64,000 nucleotides of DNA from Mangrovibacterium lignilyticum (GTDB taxonomy: Bacteria; Bacteroidota; Bacteroidia; Bacteroidales; Prolixibacteraceae), in assembly GCF_010882175.1 (NCBI RefSeq), contig NZ_WKLH01000003.1, positions 372,001 through 436,000 of the forward strand, in the 5' to 3' direction. Within the stretch, counting starts at the first letter, position 1, and each line of letters starts with the position of its first letter. The translations under genes and the position numbers were made by a program. Positions 17,404-26,933 of the stretch are shown here, piece by piece. The notes below the pieces were generated by a model. The model did not search any database and had not been told where the DNA came from. It worked only from the letters and a program-made list of their open reading frames with translations.

Positions 17404-17478
17404 GGGTTGTTAGCTCAGTTGGTTTAGAGCATTACCTTGACAGGGTAGGGGTCACTGGTTCGAATCCAGTACAACCCA
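17404..17478 (+). tRNA. tRNA-Val(GAC)
   Basis: A complete cloverleaf can be drawn: acceptor stem GGGTTGT/ACAACCC, D arm GCTC/GAGC, anticodon stem TTACC/GGTAG with loop TTGACAG (anticodon GAC, 17439-17441), T arm ACTGG-TTCGAAT-CCAGT and discriminator A. The 3' CCA is not encoded. GAC reads the valine codons GUC and GUU. Confidence 0.95.
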
Positions 17479-17702
17479 CAGGAATGGCGGAATTGTTAGA
17501 TTTTGCCATTTTTTATTTGGAACAATCATCAATTGTTTTGCCCGAATTTAAGATCTGTTGCACACATTTAAATCAAGCTGTTTATCTCTTTTACAGGGAT
17601 TTTCTTTCGTGGAAATGAGGTAGTCAGTTGGGCTGAGTCGATGATTTGCAGCGAGTTTATTCCCAAATTTTAACTAATATTATCCCCAGATTTGTATTGG
17701 AA

Positions 17703-18272
17703 ATGGGGAATTTAGAAGACGGTTTAACGATTGAACGACTGCAGGCAGGCGACGAAAAGGCGTTTCGTGTGCTGTTTGATCAGTTCTTTGCGTCGTTGTG
17801 CCTTTTCGCAAAAAAGTACGTCATTGATGCCGATGCTTCCGAAGATTTGGTTCAGGATGCTTTCCTCAAATATTGGGACAAACGGAGCGATTTCGAAAAT
17901 CTTTACAAGGTCAAGTCATACCTTTACCTGGTGGTCCGTAATTCCTGTCTAAACTACATTCGCGACAATAACAAGAAGCTTTCAGGCGCCGAAAATCTGG
18001 AAATAGAATCCAATGATTTCTTTATTGAATCGCTGATGGAGGAAGAAGCCTATCGGATTTTTTACAATGCTGTTGAAAGTCTTCCACAACAGATGCGCAC
18101 GGTAATTTATTGCTCGCTCGAAGGATTGAAAAATGCCGAGATCGCCGAAAAGATGGCACTTTCCGAACATGCTATTCATGCTTACAAGAAGAAAGCGTAT
18201 AAAAAGCTGAAGGAGAGCCTGAAGGATCATTATTATTTGGCCGAGTTGTTAATATTATTGCTGCATTCCTGA
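17703..18272 (+). CDS. ECF (FecI-type) RNA polymerase sigma factor
   Basis: A 189-residue sigma factor that should direct transcription of the SusC/SusD locus downstream when released by FecR. ATG 17703 is chosen over upstream non-ATG starts because it begins at the usual distance from region 2. Region 2 is LFDQFFASLCLFAKKYV with DASEDLVQDAFLKYW; region 4 is LPQQMRTVIYCSLEGLKNAEIA with a helix-turn-helix through HAIHAYKKKAYKKLKE. The C-terminal YYLAELLILLLHS is hydrophobic, as seen in many Bacteroidota FecI homologues. FecR follows 216 bp later. Confidence 0.93.
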   Translation: MGNLEDGLTIERLQAGDEKAFRVLFDQFFASLCLFAKKYVIDADASEDLVQDAFLKYWDKRSDFENLYKVKSYLYLVVRNSCLNYIRDNNKKLSGAENLEIESNDFFIESLMEEEAYRIFYNAVESLPQQMRTVIYCSLEGLKNAEIAEKMALSEHAIHAYKKKAYKKLKESLKDHYYLAELLILLLHS

Positions 18273-18488
18273 AACTAAGAAACCTGAGGTGGTCTCCATT
18301 TCACTTTAATAAAATGCGTAGAAAACGACTTGTTTTCTGACTCTTTTCTATCCATTCATCCTCTTCCCGGATAAAAACAAGTGCAATTTTTAAAGAAATA
18401 TTACAAAAATCCCAAATCAGGCATACCATGTTTCGAACTGGATGTGTTATAGGGGTAGTTTTTTGAAATCATTTAGTCGTCAATTCGA

Positions 18489-19682
18489 ATGAATAAAGAT
18501 CATTTTGACATTAGTATACTTGTTGGGAAATATCTCTCCAACGAATTATCTGCAGAGGACCGTGAAGAGTTGGATAAGTGGTTGAGCCAATCCGGCGAAA
18601 ATCAGTTTTGGTTTGAGAAGGTGACTTCTGAAAACTATAAAAAAGAAAAACTGAAAATGCTTCGGTCTGTAAAAACGGAGGCTGGATGGCAGACCATGGT
18701 TGAACGGCGCAATAAGAAGCGTGCGATTAGGAGGTTACAAAGCTTGACGAAGTATGCGGCGGTTGTCGTTTTGTTATTCGCGACCGCTGTTTGGGTTTTT
18801 AAACCTTCGTCAACGCAGGAAAATCTGGAAATAGCCGCTGAAAACATCCTCCCGGGCTCCAGACAGGCGAAATTGGTTTTGAGTACAGGAGAAACCATTG
18901 ATTTGGCAAATTCAGATGATGAGGTTGTTGAGGAGAAAAATGGAACCAGAATTAACCTTGGGAAAGAACGTTTGGCTTATGATGATGCGAATCCGAGCAG
19001 TGAGGTGGAACTGGCCTACAATGAACTGATTGTTCCCAGAGGAGGGGAGTATTCCATTACTTTGAGTGATGGGACAGAGGTTTTTTTAAACGCGGATTCG
19101 AAATTAAGATACCCGGTTAAATTTAGCTCAGGTGAAAGGAATGTTGAGCTGGACGGTGAAGCGTATTTCAAAGTCGCTCATAATAAAGAAGCGCCGTTTC
19201 GGGTAAAAACCAATGATATGCAAGTGGAGGTATTAGGTACAGAGTTCAATATTTCTGCTTACTCTGAAGACAACTCGATTCAGACGACTTTGATTAATGG
19301 ATCGGTGAAAGCTACAAATTTACTCCATCATCAAGATATTATTCTAGAGCCCGGACAGCAGGCTGAATTGGAAAAGAACAGCGGGCAGATGAGTGCCGAA
19401 AATGTCGATATCTCTTTCTCCGTGGCGTGGAGAAACGGGCTGCTGCGATTTGATGAAAAGCCTCTTGGCGAGATTATGAAGACCATTGAGCGGTGGTACG
19501 ATGTTGAAGTTGTTTTCGATGATCCGGAAGTGGCGGGTATCGATTTCGGCTGTAACCTGAGCCGTTATTCAACTATTGAGCCGCTGATGAGAATCTTTGA
19601 AGCGACCGGTACTGTTGGTGTTTCCATCGAGGGCCGAACAATTCACTTAAGTAAAGTAGTAAAAGAACAAAAAGCTGTTTAG
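18489..19682 (+). CDS. FecR-type anti-sigma factor
   Basis: A 397-residue single-pass inner-membrane regulator. The cytoplasmic N-terminus (residues 1-88) should hold the sigma factor; the membrane segment AAVVVLLFATAVWVF is at about 90-104; the periplasmic FecR domain spans about 185-285 (VPRGGEYSITLSDGTEVFLN, then LDGEAYFKVAH and VLGTEFNISAY); a DUF4974 domain ends the protein (FDEKPLGEIMKTIERWYDVEV). The periplasmic part should receive the signal from the STN domain of the SusC-like receptor encoded 99 bp downstream. Confidence 0.93.
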   Translation: MNKDHFDISILVGKYLSNELSAEDREELDKWLSQSGENQFWFEKVTSENYKKEKLKMLRSVKTEAGWQTMVERRNKKRAIRRLQSLTKYAAVVVLLFATAVWVFKPSSTQENLEIAAENILPGSRQAKLVLSTGETIDLANSDDEVVEEKNGTRINLGKERLAYDDANPSSEVELAYNELIVPRGGEYSITLSDGTEVFLNADSKLRYPVKFSSGERNVELDGEAYFKVAHNKEAPFRVKTNDMQVEVLGTEFNISAYSEDNSIQTTLINGSVKATNLLHHQDIILEPGQQAELEKNSGQMSAENVDISFSVAWRNGLLRFDEKPLGEIMKTIERWYDVEVVFDDPEVAGIDFGCNLSRYSTIEPLMRIFEATGTVGVSIEGRTIHLSKVVKEQKAV

Positions 19683-19781
19683 GAGGACTCTGAATCAACG
19701 GTATTTGAATGATGCCGTTGTCGATGAGGATAAATAAATCTGTTTATCTCTAATGTAGTACAACAATAAACTTTTATCTCT

Positions 19782-22700
19782 ATGAAAAAACAACTCCAAA
19801 ATCTTCGTTTTCGAAGATTAAAATTGAAGTATGCCTGCCTAACTGGTTTGGCGGCCATATTTCTGCTTTTTTCAATCCCGGGGAATGCATATGCCTCAGA
19901 GCAAAACGACACGATTAATTTGTCGTTGAGAAATGCGTCGCTGAAGGAAGTGCTTTGGGAAATTGAAAAACGAACAGATTTTGTGTTCGCCTATAACGCT
20001 GAAGACATCACGCAGATTCAGAACCTTAATGTTGACATCAATAGTAAATCAATCGCTGAAACCTTGGAGATCTGTTTGCAGGGAACTGGTTTGACTTACG
20101 TTGTTGAGCAAAATGTGATTGTTCTTAAAAAGGCTGAATTGCCACAAAGCCAGGAAGAGAAAAAAACAATTACAGGTAAAGTGCTCGACAGTCAAAATCT
20201 TCCGATGCCTGGAGTCACGGTTCGTTTGAAAGGAACGAACATCGGCGTGTATACTAATCAGGATGGGGAATTTAGTCTGAAAGCAAATTTACCGGCTGAT
20301 GCAGTACTTTTGTTTACGTTCATTGGTATGGAGTCTGCGGAAGTTGCGGTAGAAGGCCGTACCAGCTTGACAGTAACAATGAAAGAAGATGCGCAGGATG
20401 TGTCGGAAGTCGTTGTAACGGGTGCTTTTACCCGTAAAGCCAATACTTATACGGGTGCTGTTACAACGGTAAAACGCGATGAACTGTTGAAAATGAGTAC
20501 TCAAAACGTGTTGAGTGGTTTAGCCAACATTGATCCTTCATTTGTGAAGGTCGACAATCTTGCTGCCGGTTCAGACCCCAATGCTGTTCCCAACTACCAG
20601 ATGCGTGGTACAAGTTCTATTTCTCAAAACTTTCAAAGTCAATACGAAAATGATCCCAACCAGCCGTTGTTTATTCTGGATGGTTTTGAGACCAGTATTG
20701 AAAAAATCAAAGATCTCGATATCAACATGATTGAGAGTATTACCCTGCTGAAAGACGCTACTGCGAAGGCAATCTACGGGTCGAAAGGTGCAAACGGTGT
20801 TGTAGTTGTCGAAAGCCGCCGTCCTGAGGGAGGTAAACTAAGAGTGACCTACAATGGAGGAGTTTCACTTGAAATGCCCGACTTATCCAGTTACGATTTG
20901 GCCAATGCGGGCGAAAAATTGGAAATCGAGCGGATGGCCGGACTTTACGAATCGGACAGTTATGAAGATCAGTTGGGTTTAGATCAGGTTTATAACAACA
21001 AAATGTTGGATGTTCTACGTGGCGTTGATACCGATTGGATGGCTCAGCCGGTTCGCACGGGTGTTGGGCAAAAGCATTCTGTATATATCGATGGGGGAGA
21101 TGACGTTTTACTGTATGGCGTTGACCTGTTTTATAATAATGTTCAGGGAGCACTGAAAGGATCGGATCGCGAGACTTTTAGCGGTGGTATTACGCTCACT
21201 TACCGAAAAAAGAACCTTTTGATCAGGAATCGATTGGCTGTAACGAACAACGAAAGTAATAATTCGCCCTATGGTGAGTACTCTCAGTATGCCTTGATGA
21301 ATCCTTATAGCCGGATTCATGATGAAGATGGAGAAGTCGTACAATCATACAATTACAACGGAACAGATGAGCCAAACCCGATATGGAATACGACCATTAA
21401 TACAACAGACCGTTTAACCTACACCGACATCACCAATAATTTCTATGGTGAATGGACGGTTAGTCAGGGATTGAAAGTAATTGGTCGATTAGGTATTAGT
21501 GCAAAGGATACAAAATCAGATGTGTTTAAACCGGCCTCGCACACTGATTTTATTGGTTACACTGATGTTTTACGAAAAGGAAGCTATAGGCAAACGAATG
21601 GCAAATCAAATTACATGAATGGAGATTTGGGCGTGAGTTACTCGTTCGTGAAAGGTAAGCACTTGGTATTTATGAACGGTCAGGCGAATTTTGCCGGTAA
21701 CAGTTACGATCGGGTTGTTGTGGCAGCCGAAGGATTTCCAAACGACCAAATGGATCACATCATATTCGGTGCTCAATATGCGGATGGTGGAAAACCAACC
21801 GGAGCAGAGGGGATTAGTCATTCTGCCGGTGGATTGTTATCGACGAACTATTCTTACGACGAACGATATTTGTTCGATGCTAACTACCGGTTAACGGGAT
21901 CTTCAGAATATGGAGAAAACAAGCGCTGGGGAAGTTTCTGGTCGGTTGGTGCTGGTTGGAACATGCACAAAGAAGCATTCCTGGTTGGAAACCCGGTAAT
22001 CAGTCTCTTGAAACTTCGGTTTTCGATGGGCTACACCGGTTCTCAGGGATTCAACACCTACGAAGCACTTTCAACTGTTCGCTACTACGAAAACAGTGTG
22101 TACAATGGGAATATTGGTTCATACCTGGTTAGTTTGGCAAATCCGGACCTGAGATGGCAATCAAAATATGATAAAAGTTTGGGGCTCGATTTTGCTTTGT
22201 TAAAGAACAGAATCAGCGGGCGTTTTGACTACTATGTTGCGAACACCGAAGATATGTTGACCGACGTAACTTTGCCGCCATCAACCGGTTTTGGCTATTA
22301 CCGGGCTAACCTGGGAAAAACACAGAACAAGGGGGTTGAAGCAAACCTGAATGTGCGAGCTTACCAAGGGAAATCCGGACGGGATTACCTGAACTTTTAC
22401 GCATCGGTAGCCCATAACAAGAATAAGCTGAAAGAAATCTCAAACAGCCTGAAAGCATTCAACGATAGCCAGGATACGGCAAAAGAAGGCGAAGAAATCG
22501 ACGATAATTTTTCCAATATTACAACTCCTTCAGTTCGTTTTGTCGAAGGGCAATCCATCAACACCATTTGGGCCGTTCAATCTTTGGGTATTGATCCTCA
22601 AAGCGGTCAAGAGATTTTCGTGAAAAAGGATGGGACGACAACTTATATTTGGGATGCAGACGACCAAATTGCAGCCGGCGACGCGATGCCCAGCGTGACT

Positions 22701-23141
22701 GGTAACATCGGAATCAGCTCCGAGTTTAGTAACATCGGGTGTAACATTTCGTTCTACTACCGCTTGGGCGGACAGATCTACAACTCAACGCTGGTGAATA
22801 AAGTTGAGAATGCCGATGTGACTTACAATGTTGATCGTCGTGTATTTACTGATCGTTGGCAGGCGGAAGGCGATGTGGCCCGCTTTAAATCAATTGCCGA
22901 CAAATCATATACCCGTCCGACGACTCGCTTTGTTGAAGATTACAACACGTTAACGCTTTCGTCGGTGAACTTCTACTACGATTTCAGAGACACCCGGTTG
23001 GTGAAAAACTCGTTCTTGCAACAATTAAGAATGAACGTCAACCTGAATGACCTCTTTGTTATTTCTTCGGTAAAAACAGAGCGTGGTACTTCTTATCCCT
23101 TTGCCCGCAACGCAACATTTACAATTCAAGCAACTTTTTAA
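19782..23141 (+). CDS. SusC/RagA-type TonB-dependent receptor with N-terminal STN signalling domain
   Basis: A 1119-residue outer-membrane receptor with signal peptide (cleavage near residue 38, NAYAS), STN domain at about 45-115 (NLSLRNASLKEVLWEIEKR), carboxypeptidase-like domain from about 128 (ITGKVLDSQNLPMPGVTVRL), plug (LKDATAKAIYGSKGANGVVVV) and a long beta barrel ending in FTIQATF. The STN domain marks it as a transducer able to signal to the FecR protein encoded upstream. With SusD, 12 bp downstream, it should form a lidded importer energised by TonB. The cargo is unknown: there is no glycosidase in the co-directional set. Confidence 0.95.
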   Translation: MKKQLQNLRFRRLKLKYACLTGLAAIFLLFSIPGNAYASEQNDTINLSLRNASLKEVLWEIEKRTDFVFAYNAEDITQIQNLNVDINSKSIAETLEICLQGTGLTYVVEQNVIVLKKAELPQSQEEKKTITGKVLDSQNLPMPGVTVRLKGTNIGVYTNQDGEFSLKANLPADAVLLFTFIGMESAEVAVEGRTSLTVTMKEDAQDVSEVVVTGAFTRKANTYTGAVTTVKRDELLKMSTQNVLSGLANIDPSFVKVDNLAAGSDPNAVPNYQMRGTSSISQNFQSQYENDPNQPLFILDGFETSIEKIKDLDINMIESITLLKDATAKAIYGSKGANGVVVVESRRPEGGKLRVTYNGGVSLEMPDLSSYDLANAGEKLEIERMAGLYESDSYEDQLGLDQVYNNKMLDVLRGVDTDWMAQPVRTGVGQKHSVYIDGGDDVLLYGVDLFYNNVQGALKGSDRETFSGGITLTYRKKNLLIRNRLAVTNNESNNSPYGEYSQYALMNPYSRIHDEDGEVVQSYNYNGTDEPNPIWNTTINTTDRLTYTDITNNFYGEWTVSQGLKVIGRLGISAKDTKSDVFKPASHTDFIGYTDVLRKGSYRQTNGKSNYMNGDLGVSYSFVKGKHLVFMNGQANFAGNSYDRVVVAAEGFPNDQMDHIIFGAQYADGGKPTGAEGISHSAGGLLSTNYSYDERYLFDANYRLTGSSEYGENKRWGSFWSVGAGWNMHKEAFLVGNPVISLLKLRFSMGYTGSQGFNTYEALSTVRYYENSVYNGNIGSYLVSLANPDLRWQSKYDKSLGLDFALLKNRISGRFDYYVANTEDMLTDVTLPPSTGFGYYRANLGKTQNKGVEANLNVRAYQGKSGRDYLNFYASVAHNKNKLKEISNSLKAFNDSQDTAKEGEEIDDNFSNITTPSVRFVEGQSINTIWAVQSLGIDPQSGQEIFVKKDGTTTYIWDADDQIAAGDAMPSVTGNIGISSEFSNIGCNISFYYRLGGQIYNSTLVNKVENADVTYNVDRRVFTDRWQAEGDVARFKSIADKSYTRPTTRFVEDYNTLTLSSVNFYYDFRDTRLVKNSFLQQLRMNVNLNDLFVISSVKTERGTSYPFARNATFTIQATF

Positions 23142-23153
23142 TCAAGACTTCCT

Positions 23154-24602
23154 ATGAGAAAATATATTAATCAACATATGCTACGCGGAGCAATTGCCCT
23201 TTGTTTTTTGGGTTTGGTGCTTAGCTCCTGTGAAGATTATTTCGATGTAAGTCCAAAATCGCAAATCCCAACCGATGATCTTTTTAGCTCGGAAACCGGC
23301 TTTTTCGATCAGTTAACCGGCGTGTATTCGCAAATGGCGAGCTCGAAACTTTACGGGCAGGAAATGACCTTTGGACTGGCCGAGGTTTTATCGCAGAATT
23401 ACGACATGGACGCTTCTAATACTTATCGATATGCCGCAGAGTACAACTATGACAACAGTGGTGTTAAGTCGCGTATCGATGGAGTTTGGGTTGGCTCCTA
23501 TAACTGTATCGCTAACCTTAATGTGATGTTAGACTATTACAACACGGTTGACTCAACGATTTTCAAAGAAAATCATTACAATCTTTATCGTGGTGAAGCT
23601 TTGGGCTTGCGTGGGTTCTTACACTTTGAGCTGTTGAAGGCTTTTTCACCAAGCCCGGCAAGCAACAGCCAAGCAATGGCTATTCCTTATGTTACAGCTT
23701 ACGAACCTGCCATAACTTCACAAAAAACTGTTGACGAGACTATTGATTTGGTTATTGAGGACCTTACCGATGCGCTGAGCTATTTAAAGAGCGATTCACT
23801 GTACACTGGCTCTGATCGATTCAGTTTTAGCAGTGCCCGCCGGTACTATTTCAATTACTATGCTGCCAAGCAGATATTAGCCCGGGCATACCTTTGGAAA
23901 GGTGACTTGGACAAAGCAGCAGAAGTGGCTGAAGAGATTATTGTCGACTATGAAGATGAGAACAATACGCCTGTTGTCTGGACTCATTTTACTGAATTGC
24001 AAGGAAGACCGAGTACCCAAATTAACCGGATTTTTGAGCGGGAGCTTACTTTTCGATTAGATATTCCGAACATGGAGGATCTTGTTGATCCGTTTTTTAC
24101 AGAAGAGGCAGGAAGTAATTCTTTCTACTTGACGGAAGAAAAGTTGGATCTCATTTTCGAAAAAACACGTAATGGGTTGGGTAACGATTTCCGTTCGCTT
24201 TATGGTATTGAGTACGATGGGGAGCATCAATACCCATGGAAATACCACCAATATGGCTCGTATGACGACATTATGCCGGTAATCCGTAAATCCGAGATTT
24301 ACTACATCGCAGCAGAGGCTGAGAAAACGATCAATCCAACACGTTCGATTGAGTTGTTGAATATTGTTAGAAGTTACCGCAATATCACTGATGACAATGT
24401 GTTGCCGGAGACGCTGACTTCGGAAGAGATTCAGCAAGAGATTTTTAAGGAATACCGGAAAGAGTTTCTGGGTGAAGGACAACTGTTCTTCTATTATAAA
24501 CGATTGAATCTGTCAACCGTCGAAGGTGCTCCGGTTGGTGCAAACGATGCAGTTTATGTTTGGCCTATGCCCGATAATGAGATTGAGTTTGGAGGCCGCT
24601 AA
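23154..24602 (+). CDS. SusD/RagB-type surface lipoprotein
   Basis: A 482-residue lipoprotein, lid and ligand-binding partner of the SusC-like receptor. Lipobox LVLSSC places the acylated Cys at about residue 26. N-terminal DYFDVSPKSQIPTDDLF and the C-terminal EIQQEIFKEYRKEFLGEGQLFFYYKRLN followed by YVWPMPDNEIEFG are standard RagB/SusD signatures (the long block is quoted here only by its ends: EIQQEIFKEYRKEF and GEGQLFFYYKR). TPR-like helices occupy the middle. Its binding specificity cannot be predicted. Confidence 0.93.
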   Translation: MRKYINQHMLRGAIALCFLGLVLSSCEDYFDVSPKSQIPTDDLFSSETGFFDQLTGVYSQMASSKLYGQEMTFGLAEVLSQNYDMDASNTYRYAAEYNYDNSGVKSRIDGVWVGSYNCIANLNVMLDYYNTVDSTIFKENHYNLYRGEALGLRGFLHFELLKAFSPSPASNSQAMAIPYVTAYEPAITSQKTVDETIDLVIEDLTDALSYLKSDSLYTGSDRFSFSSARRYYFNYYAAKQILARAYLWKGDLDKAAEVAEEIIVDYEDENNTPVVWTHFTELQGRPSTQINRIFERELTFRLDIPNMEDLVDPFFTEEAGSNSFYLTEEKLDLIFEKTRNGLGNDFRSLYGIEYDGEHQYPWKYHQYGSYDDIMPVIRKSEIYYIAAEAEKTINPTRSIELLNIVRSYRNITDDNVLPETLTSEEIQQEIFKEYRKEFLGEGQLFFYYKRLNLSTVEGAPVGANDAVYVWPMPDNEIEFGGR

Positions 24603-24616
24603 TTCATTTAAATTTA

Positions 24617-25327
24617 ATGACAATGAAAAGAATAAAACTATATATGGCCGTGGCTGCAATGTTAGCCTTGTTTGCCTGTGAAAATGATCCTTTTTATTAC
24701 AATGATCAGGCTCGGATCCGAATGGTAGGACCGGAAGTATGGACATTGGGCACCGACTCACTCGAGTTCTCATTTGCCAATTACAGCTCGAGCATCACCG
24801 ACACAACATTTGATGTTACTGTTTATGTGATGGGTGAGGCCAGCGAAATGGATCGTGTAGCAGCGTTTGATATTGATGCGGGTTTAACCACCGCCGAAAG
24901 TACAATGTACAACTTCCCAACTGCGGTGACAATCCCTGCAGGAGCCTATTCTGCGAATTTGCCAATCACAATCAGCCGGGATGCATCTTTAAAGGACGGA
25001 GCAGCTCGGTTGTATGTTATGGTGAAGGAGAATGATGATTTTAAACTTGGGGTGAATGAAGAAAATCATCTGTTGGTGATCTATTCAGATGTTTTAAGCA
25101 AACCAAGCAACTGGAACGATTTAGAAGAGTTTTTCGGTGAATACAGCTTGGTGAAATACCAGTTTATTATTGATCAACTCAACCTGGCAACCTTCGATAC
25201 TGATGTATTAACATGGGCACAGATGAAAAACTATCAGATTGTTCTCGCCGAAGCGCTTCGGGTTTATAACCTGGAGCATCCGGGAGACCCGTTAACTGAT
25301 GAAAACGGACAACAGGTTACCTTTTAA
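24617..25327 (+). CDS. DUF4843 lipoprotein
   Basis: A 236-residue lipoprotein with lipobox MLALFAC (acylated Cys near residue 18 or 20, depending on which of two nearby ATGs, 24617 or 24623, is used). The beta-sandwich body (DSLEFSFANYSSSITDTTFD, TIPAGAYSANLPITI) fits DUF4843, a family encoded after SusC/SusD pairs and probably an accessory surface-binding protein. It lies 14 bp after susD and 18 bp before the next start chosen here. Confidence 0.8.
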   Translation: MTMKRIKLYMAVAAMLALFACENDPFYYNDQARIRMVGPEVWTLGTDSLEFSFANYSSSITDTTFDVTVYVMGEASEMDRVAAFDIDAGLTTAESTMYNFPTAVTIPAGAYSANLPITISRDASLKDGAARLYVMVKENDDFKLGVNEENHLLVIYSDVLSKPSNWNDLEEFFGEYSLVKYQFIIDQLNLATFDTDVLTWAQMKNYQIVLAEALRVYNLEHPGDPLTDENGQQVTF

Positions 25328-25345
25328 TTGGCATCAATCTTAAAA

Positions 25346-26920
25346 ATGAAACACAACATGAAAAAATTAGCCATATATGCTGTACTGGCGCTTTTGGTAG
25401 CGGCCATGCTTACTTCCTGCTACAAAGACGATGGAAATTATGACTATAGTGAGGTCCCTGAAGTGAAAATTGATACGACAGGTGTCACCAATGTCAGCGG
25501 TTATTATACCGTATACGCCGGAGATACGATTATTGTAAGCCCTGCTGTAGACTATCCTTATCCCGAGAATTTAACTTATAACTGGTTGTTGGTCGATTAT
25601 CCTTATTCATCAGAAATTGTTGGAAACACGACGCAATATCCCGCTCCGGATACCTTAGCTACAACCCTTGATCTAAACTGGATTGTCGATGTTGATCCGG
25701 GATGGTATCGTTACTATTTGGAAGTAAAAGACACGGTTTTGGGATTGAGTCAAACGATGATGCTGAATATCAACAATTATCTTTCGGTGCAGTCTTCCAG
25801 TTCATTTTTTGCGTTGATGTGTCTGTCGGAATACAATGGAAGTGCCGACATCGATGTGTATTATACGCGTTTAGCTCTGATCTTTGGTGGGCAGACTCAA
25901 ACACATTTTTACAGCCAGAAGCATGGTTCCATGATTCCCGGAAAACCGGATCTTTTATCTTATTGTTCCGGAAAAGGTTACTACTATGCTTTTACCGATC
26001 AGACAGGATTGCGTTTGGATAAGAATGACTACCTGACCATGGAGAACTTTGATGAGATGTTCTATGCCAGCCCGAATCTGGATCCTCAAACATACCAGTA
26101 TCAAAGTTATCAGAAGCAGGAGTTGTTTGTTAACGACGGCAAATTGCATGCATTGAACAACAATTTGAGCAACGACCGGAAATTCTCTGCAGCCATTGCC
26201 GGTGACTATCAGGCATCGTCCTACCTGTCGCTGAAAGGGTCCTATTCAGATGCCGGGAAATATTTGACCGTGATTTTCGATGAGAAATCGAAATCATTTC
26301 TGCCCTATTATGCAAATGCAACAAGTATAAGTCGCTTCGGCACATCAAGCCCCGATGCCTATGTTAGTCCAAATAATCTGCCCACTATTCCAATGGCTAT
26401 TATGAGCTATGACTACACAAAGACTTGTGCGATTGTAAATGATGGAGGAACGATATATGCCTATCTCTACAATTTCCTGTCTGACGATGATACGAACTTC
26501 TCGGGCAACGGAGCACGGTCTAAGATTGATCTTTCCGGATGTGAAGATATTGCCAATGCTAAAATCTTCTACGCCGGATACTCAGGAACTGCATTTCACT
26601 ATGCTACCGACAACGCCGTTTATGCGTTCTCCATCACCTCGGGCGAGAGCGTATCACATAAAATATACGACCTTCCTGCAGGAGAAAAAGTGACCTGCAT
26701 TTACAGTATTCCTTCGGGTGGTTTCCCGACAGGAGGCCGTGTTTATTGGATTGCAACGTGGAATGAGACTCAGCAAGATGGAAAAATTGTAGAGTTTGAG
26801 CTGGATCCGAACAGTGGATTACCATCCTGGATGTGGGGCCAAATACTCGGAATTGATCAGCCCAATCCGAATGTGACAGGTGGCTTTGGTAAAATTACGA
26901 GTATGAGAGTCGGTATTTAA
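25346..26920 (+). CDS. PKD-like family lipoprotein
   Basis: A 524-residue lipoprotein with lipobox AAMLTSC. A PKD/Ig-like domain follows (VYAGDTIIVSPAVDYPYPEN, TYNWLL), then a large region with beta-propeller-like repeats. I start at ATG 25346 rather than the upstream TTG, since a second ATG at 25358 also keeps the whole signal peptide. Families of this kind commonly follow DUF4843 in Bacteroidota import loci; function is unknown. Confidence 0.75.
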   Translation: MKHNMKKLAIYAVLALLVAAMLTSCYKDDGNYDYSEVPEVKIDTTGVTNVSGYYTVYAGDTIIVSPAVDYPYPENLTYNWLLVDYPYSSEIVGNTTQYPAPDTLATTLDLNWIVDVDPGWYRYYLEVKDTVLGLSQTMMLNINNYLSVQSSSSFFALMCLSEYNGSADIDVYYTRLALIFGGQTQTHFYSQKHGSMIPGKPDLLSYCSGKGYYYAFTDQTGLRLDKNDYLTMENFDEMFYASPNLDPQTYQYQSYQKQELFVNDGKLHALNNNLSNDRKFSAAIAGDYQASSYLSLKGSYSDAGKYLTVIFDEKSKSFLPYYANATSISRFGTSSPDAYVSPNNLPTIPMAIMSYDYTKTCAIVNDGGTIYAYLYNFLSDDDTNFSGNGARSKIDLSGCEDIANAKIFYAGYSGTAFHYATDNAVYAFSITSGESVSHKIYDLPAGEKVTCIYSIPSGGFPTGGRVYWIATWNETQQDGKIVEFELDPNSGLPSWMWGQILGIDQPNPNVTGGFGKITSMRVGI

Positions 26921-26933
26921 TTAACAGATAGAA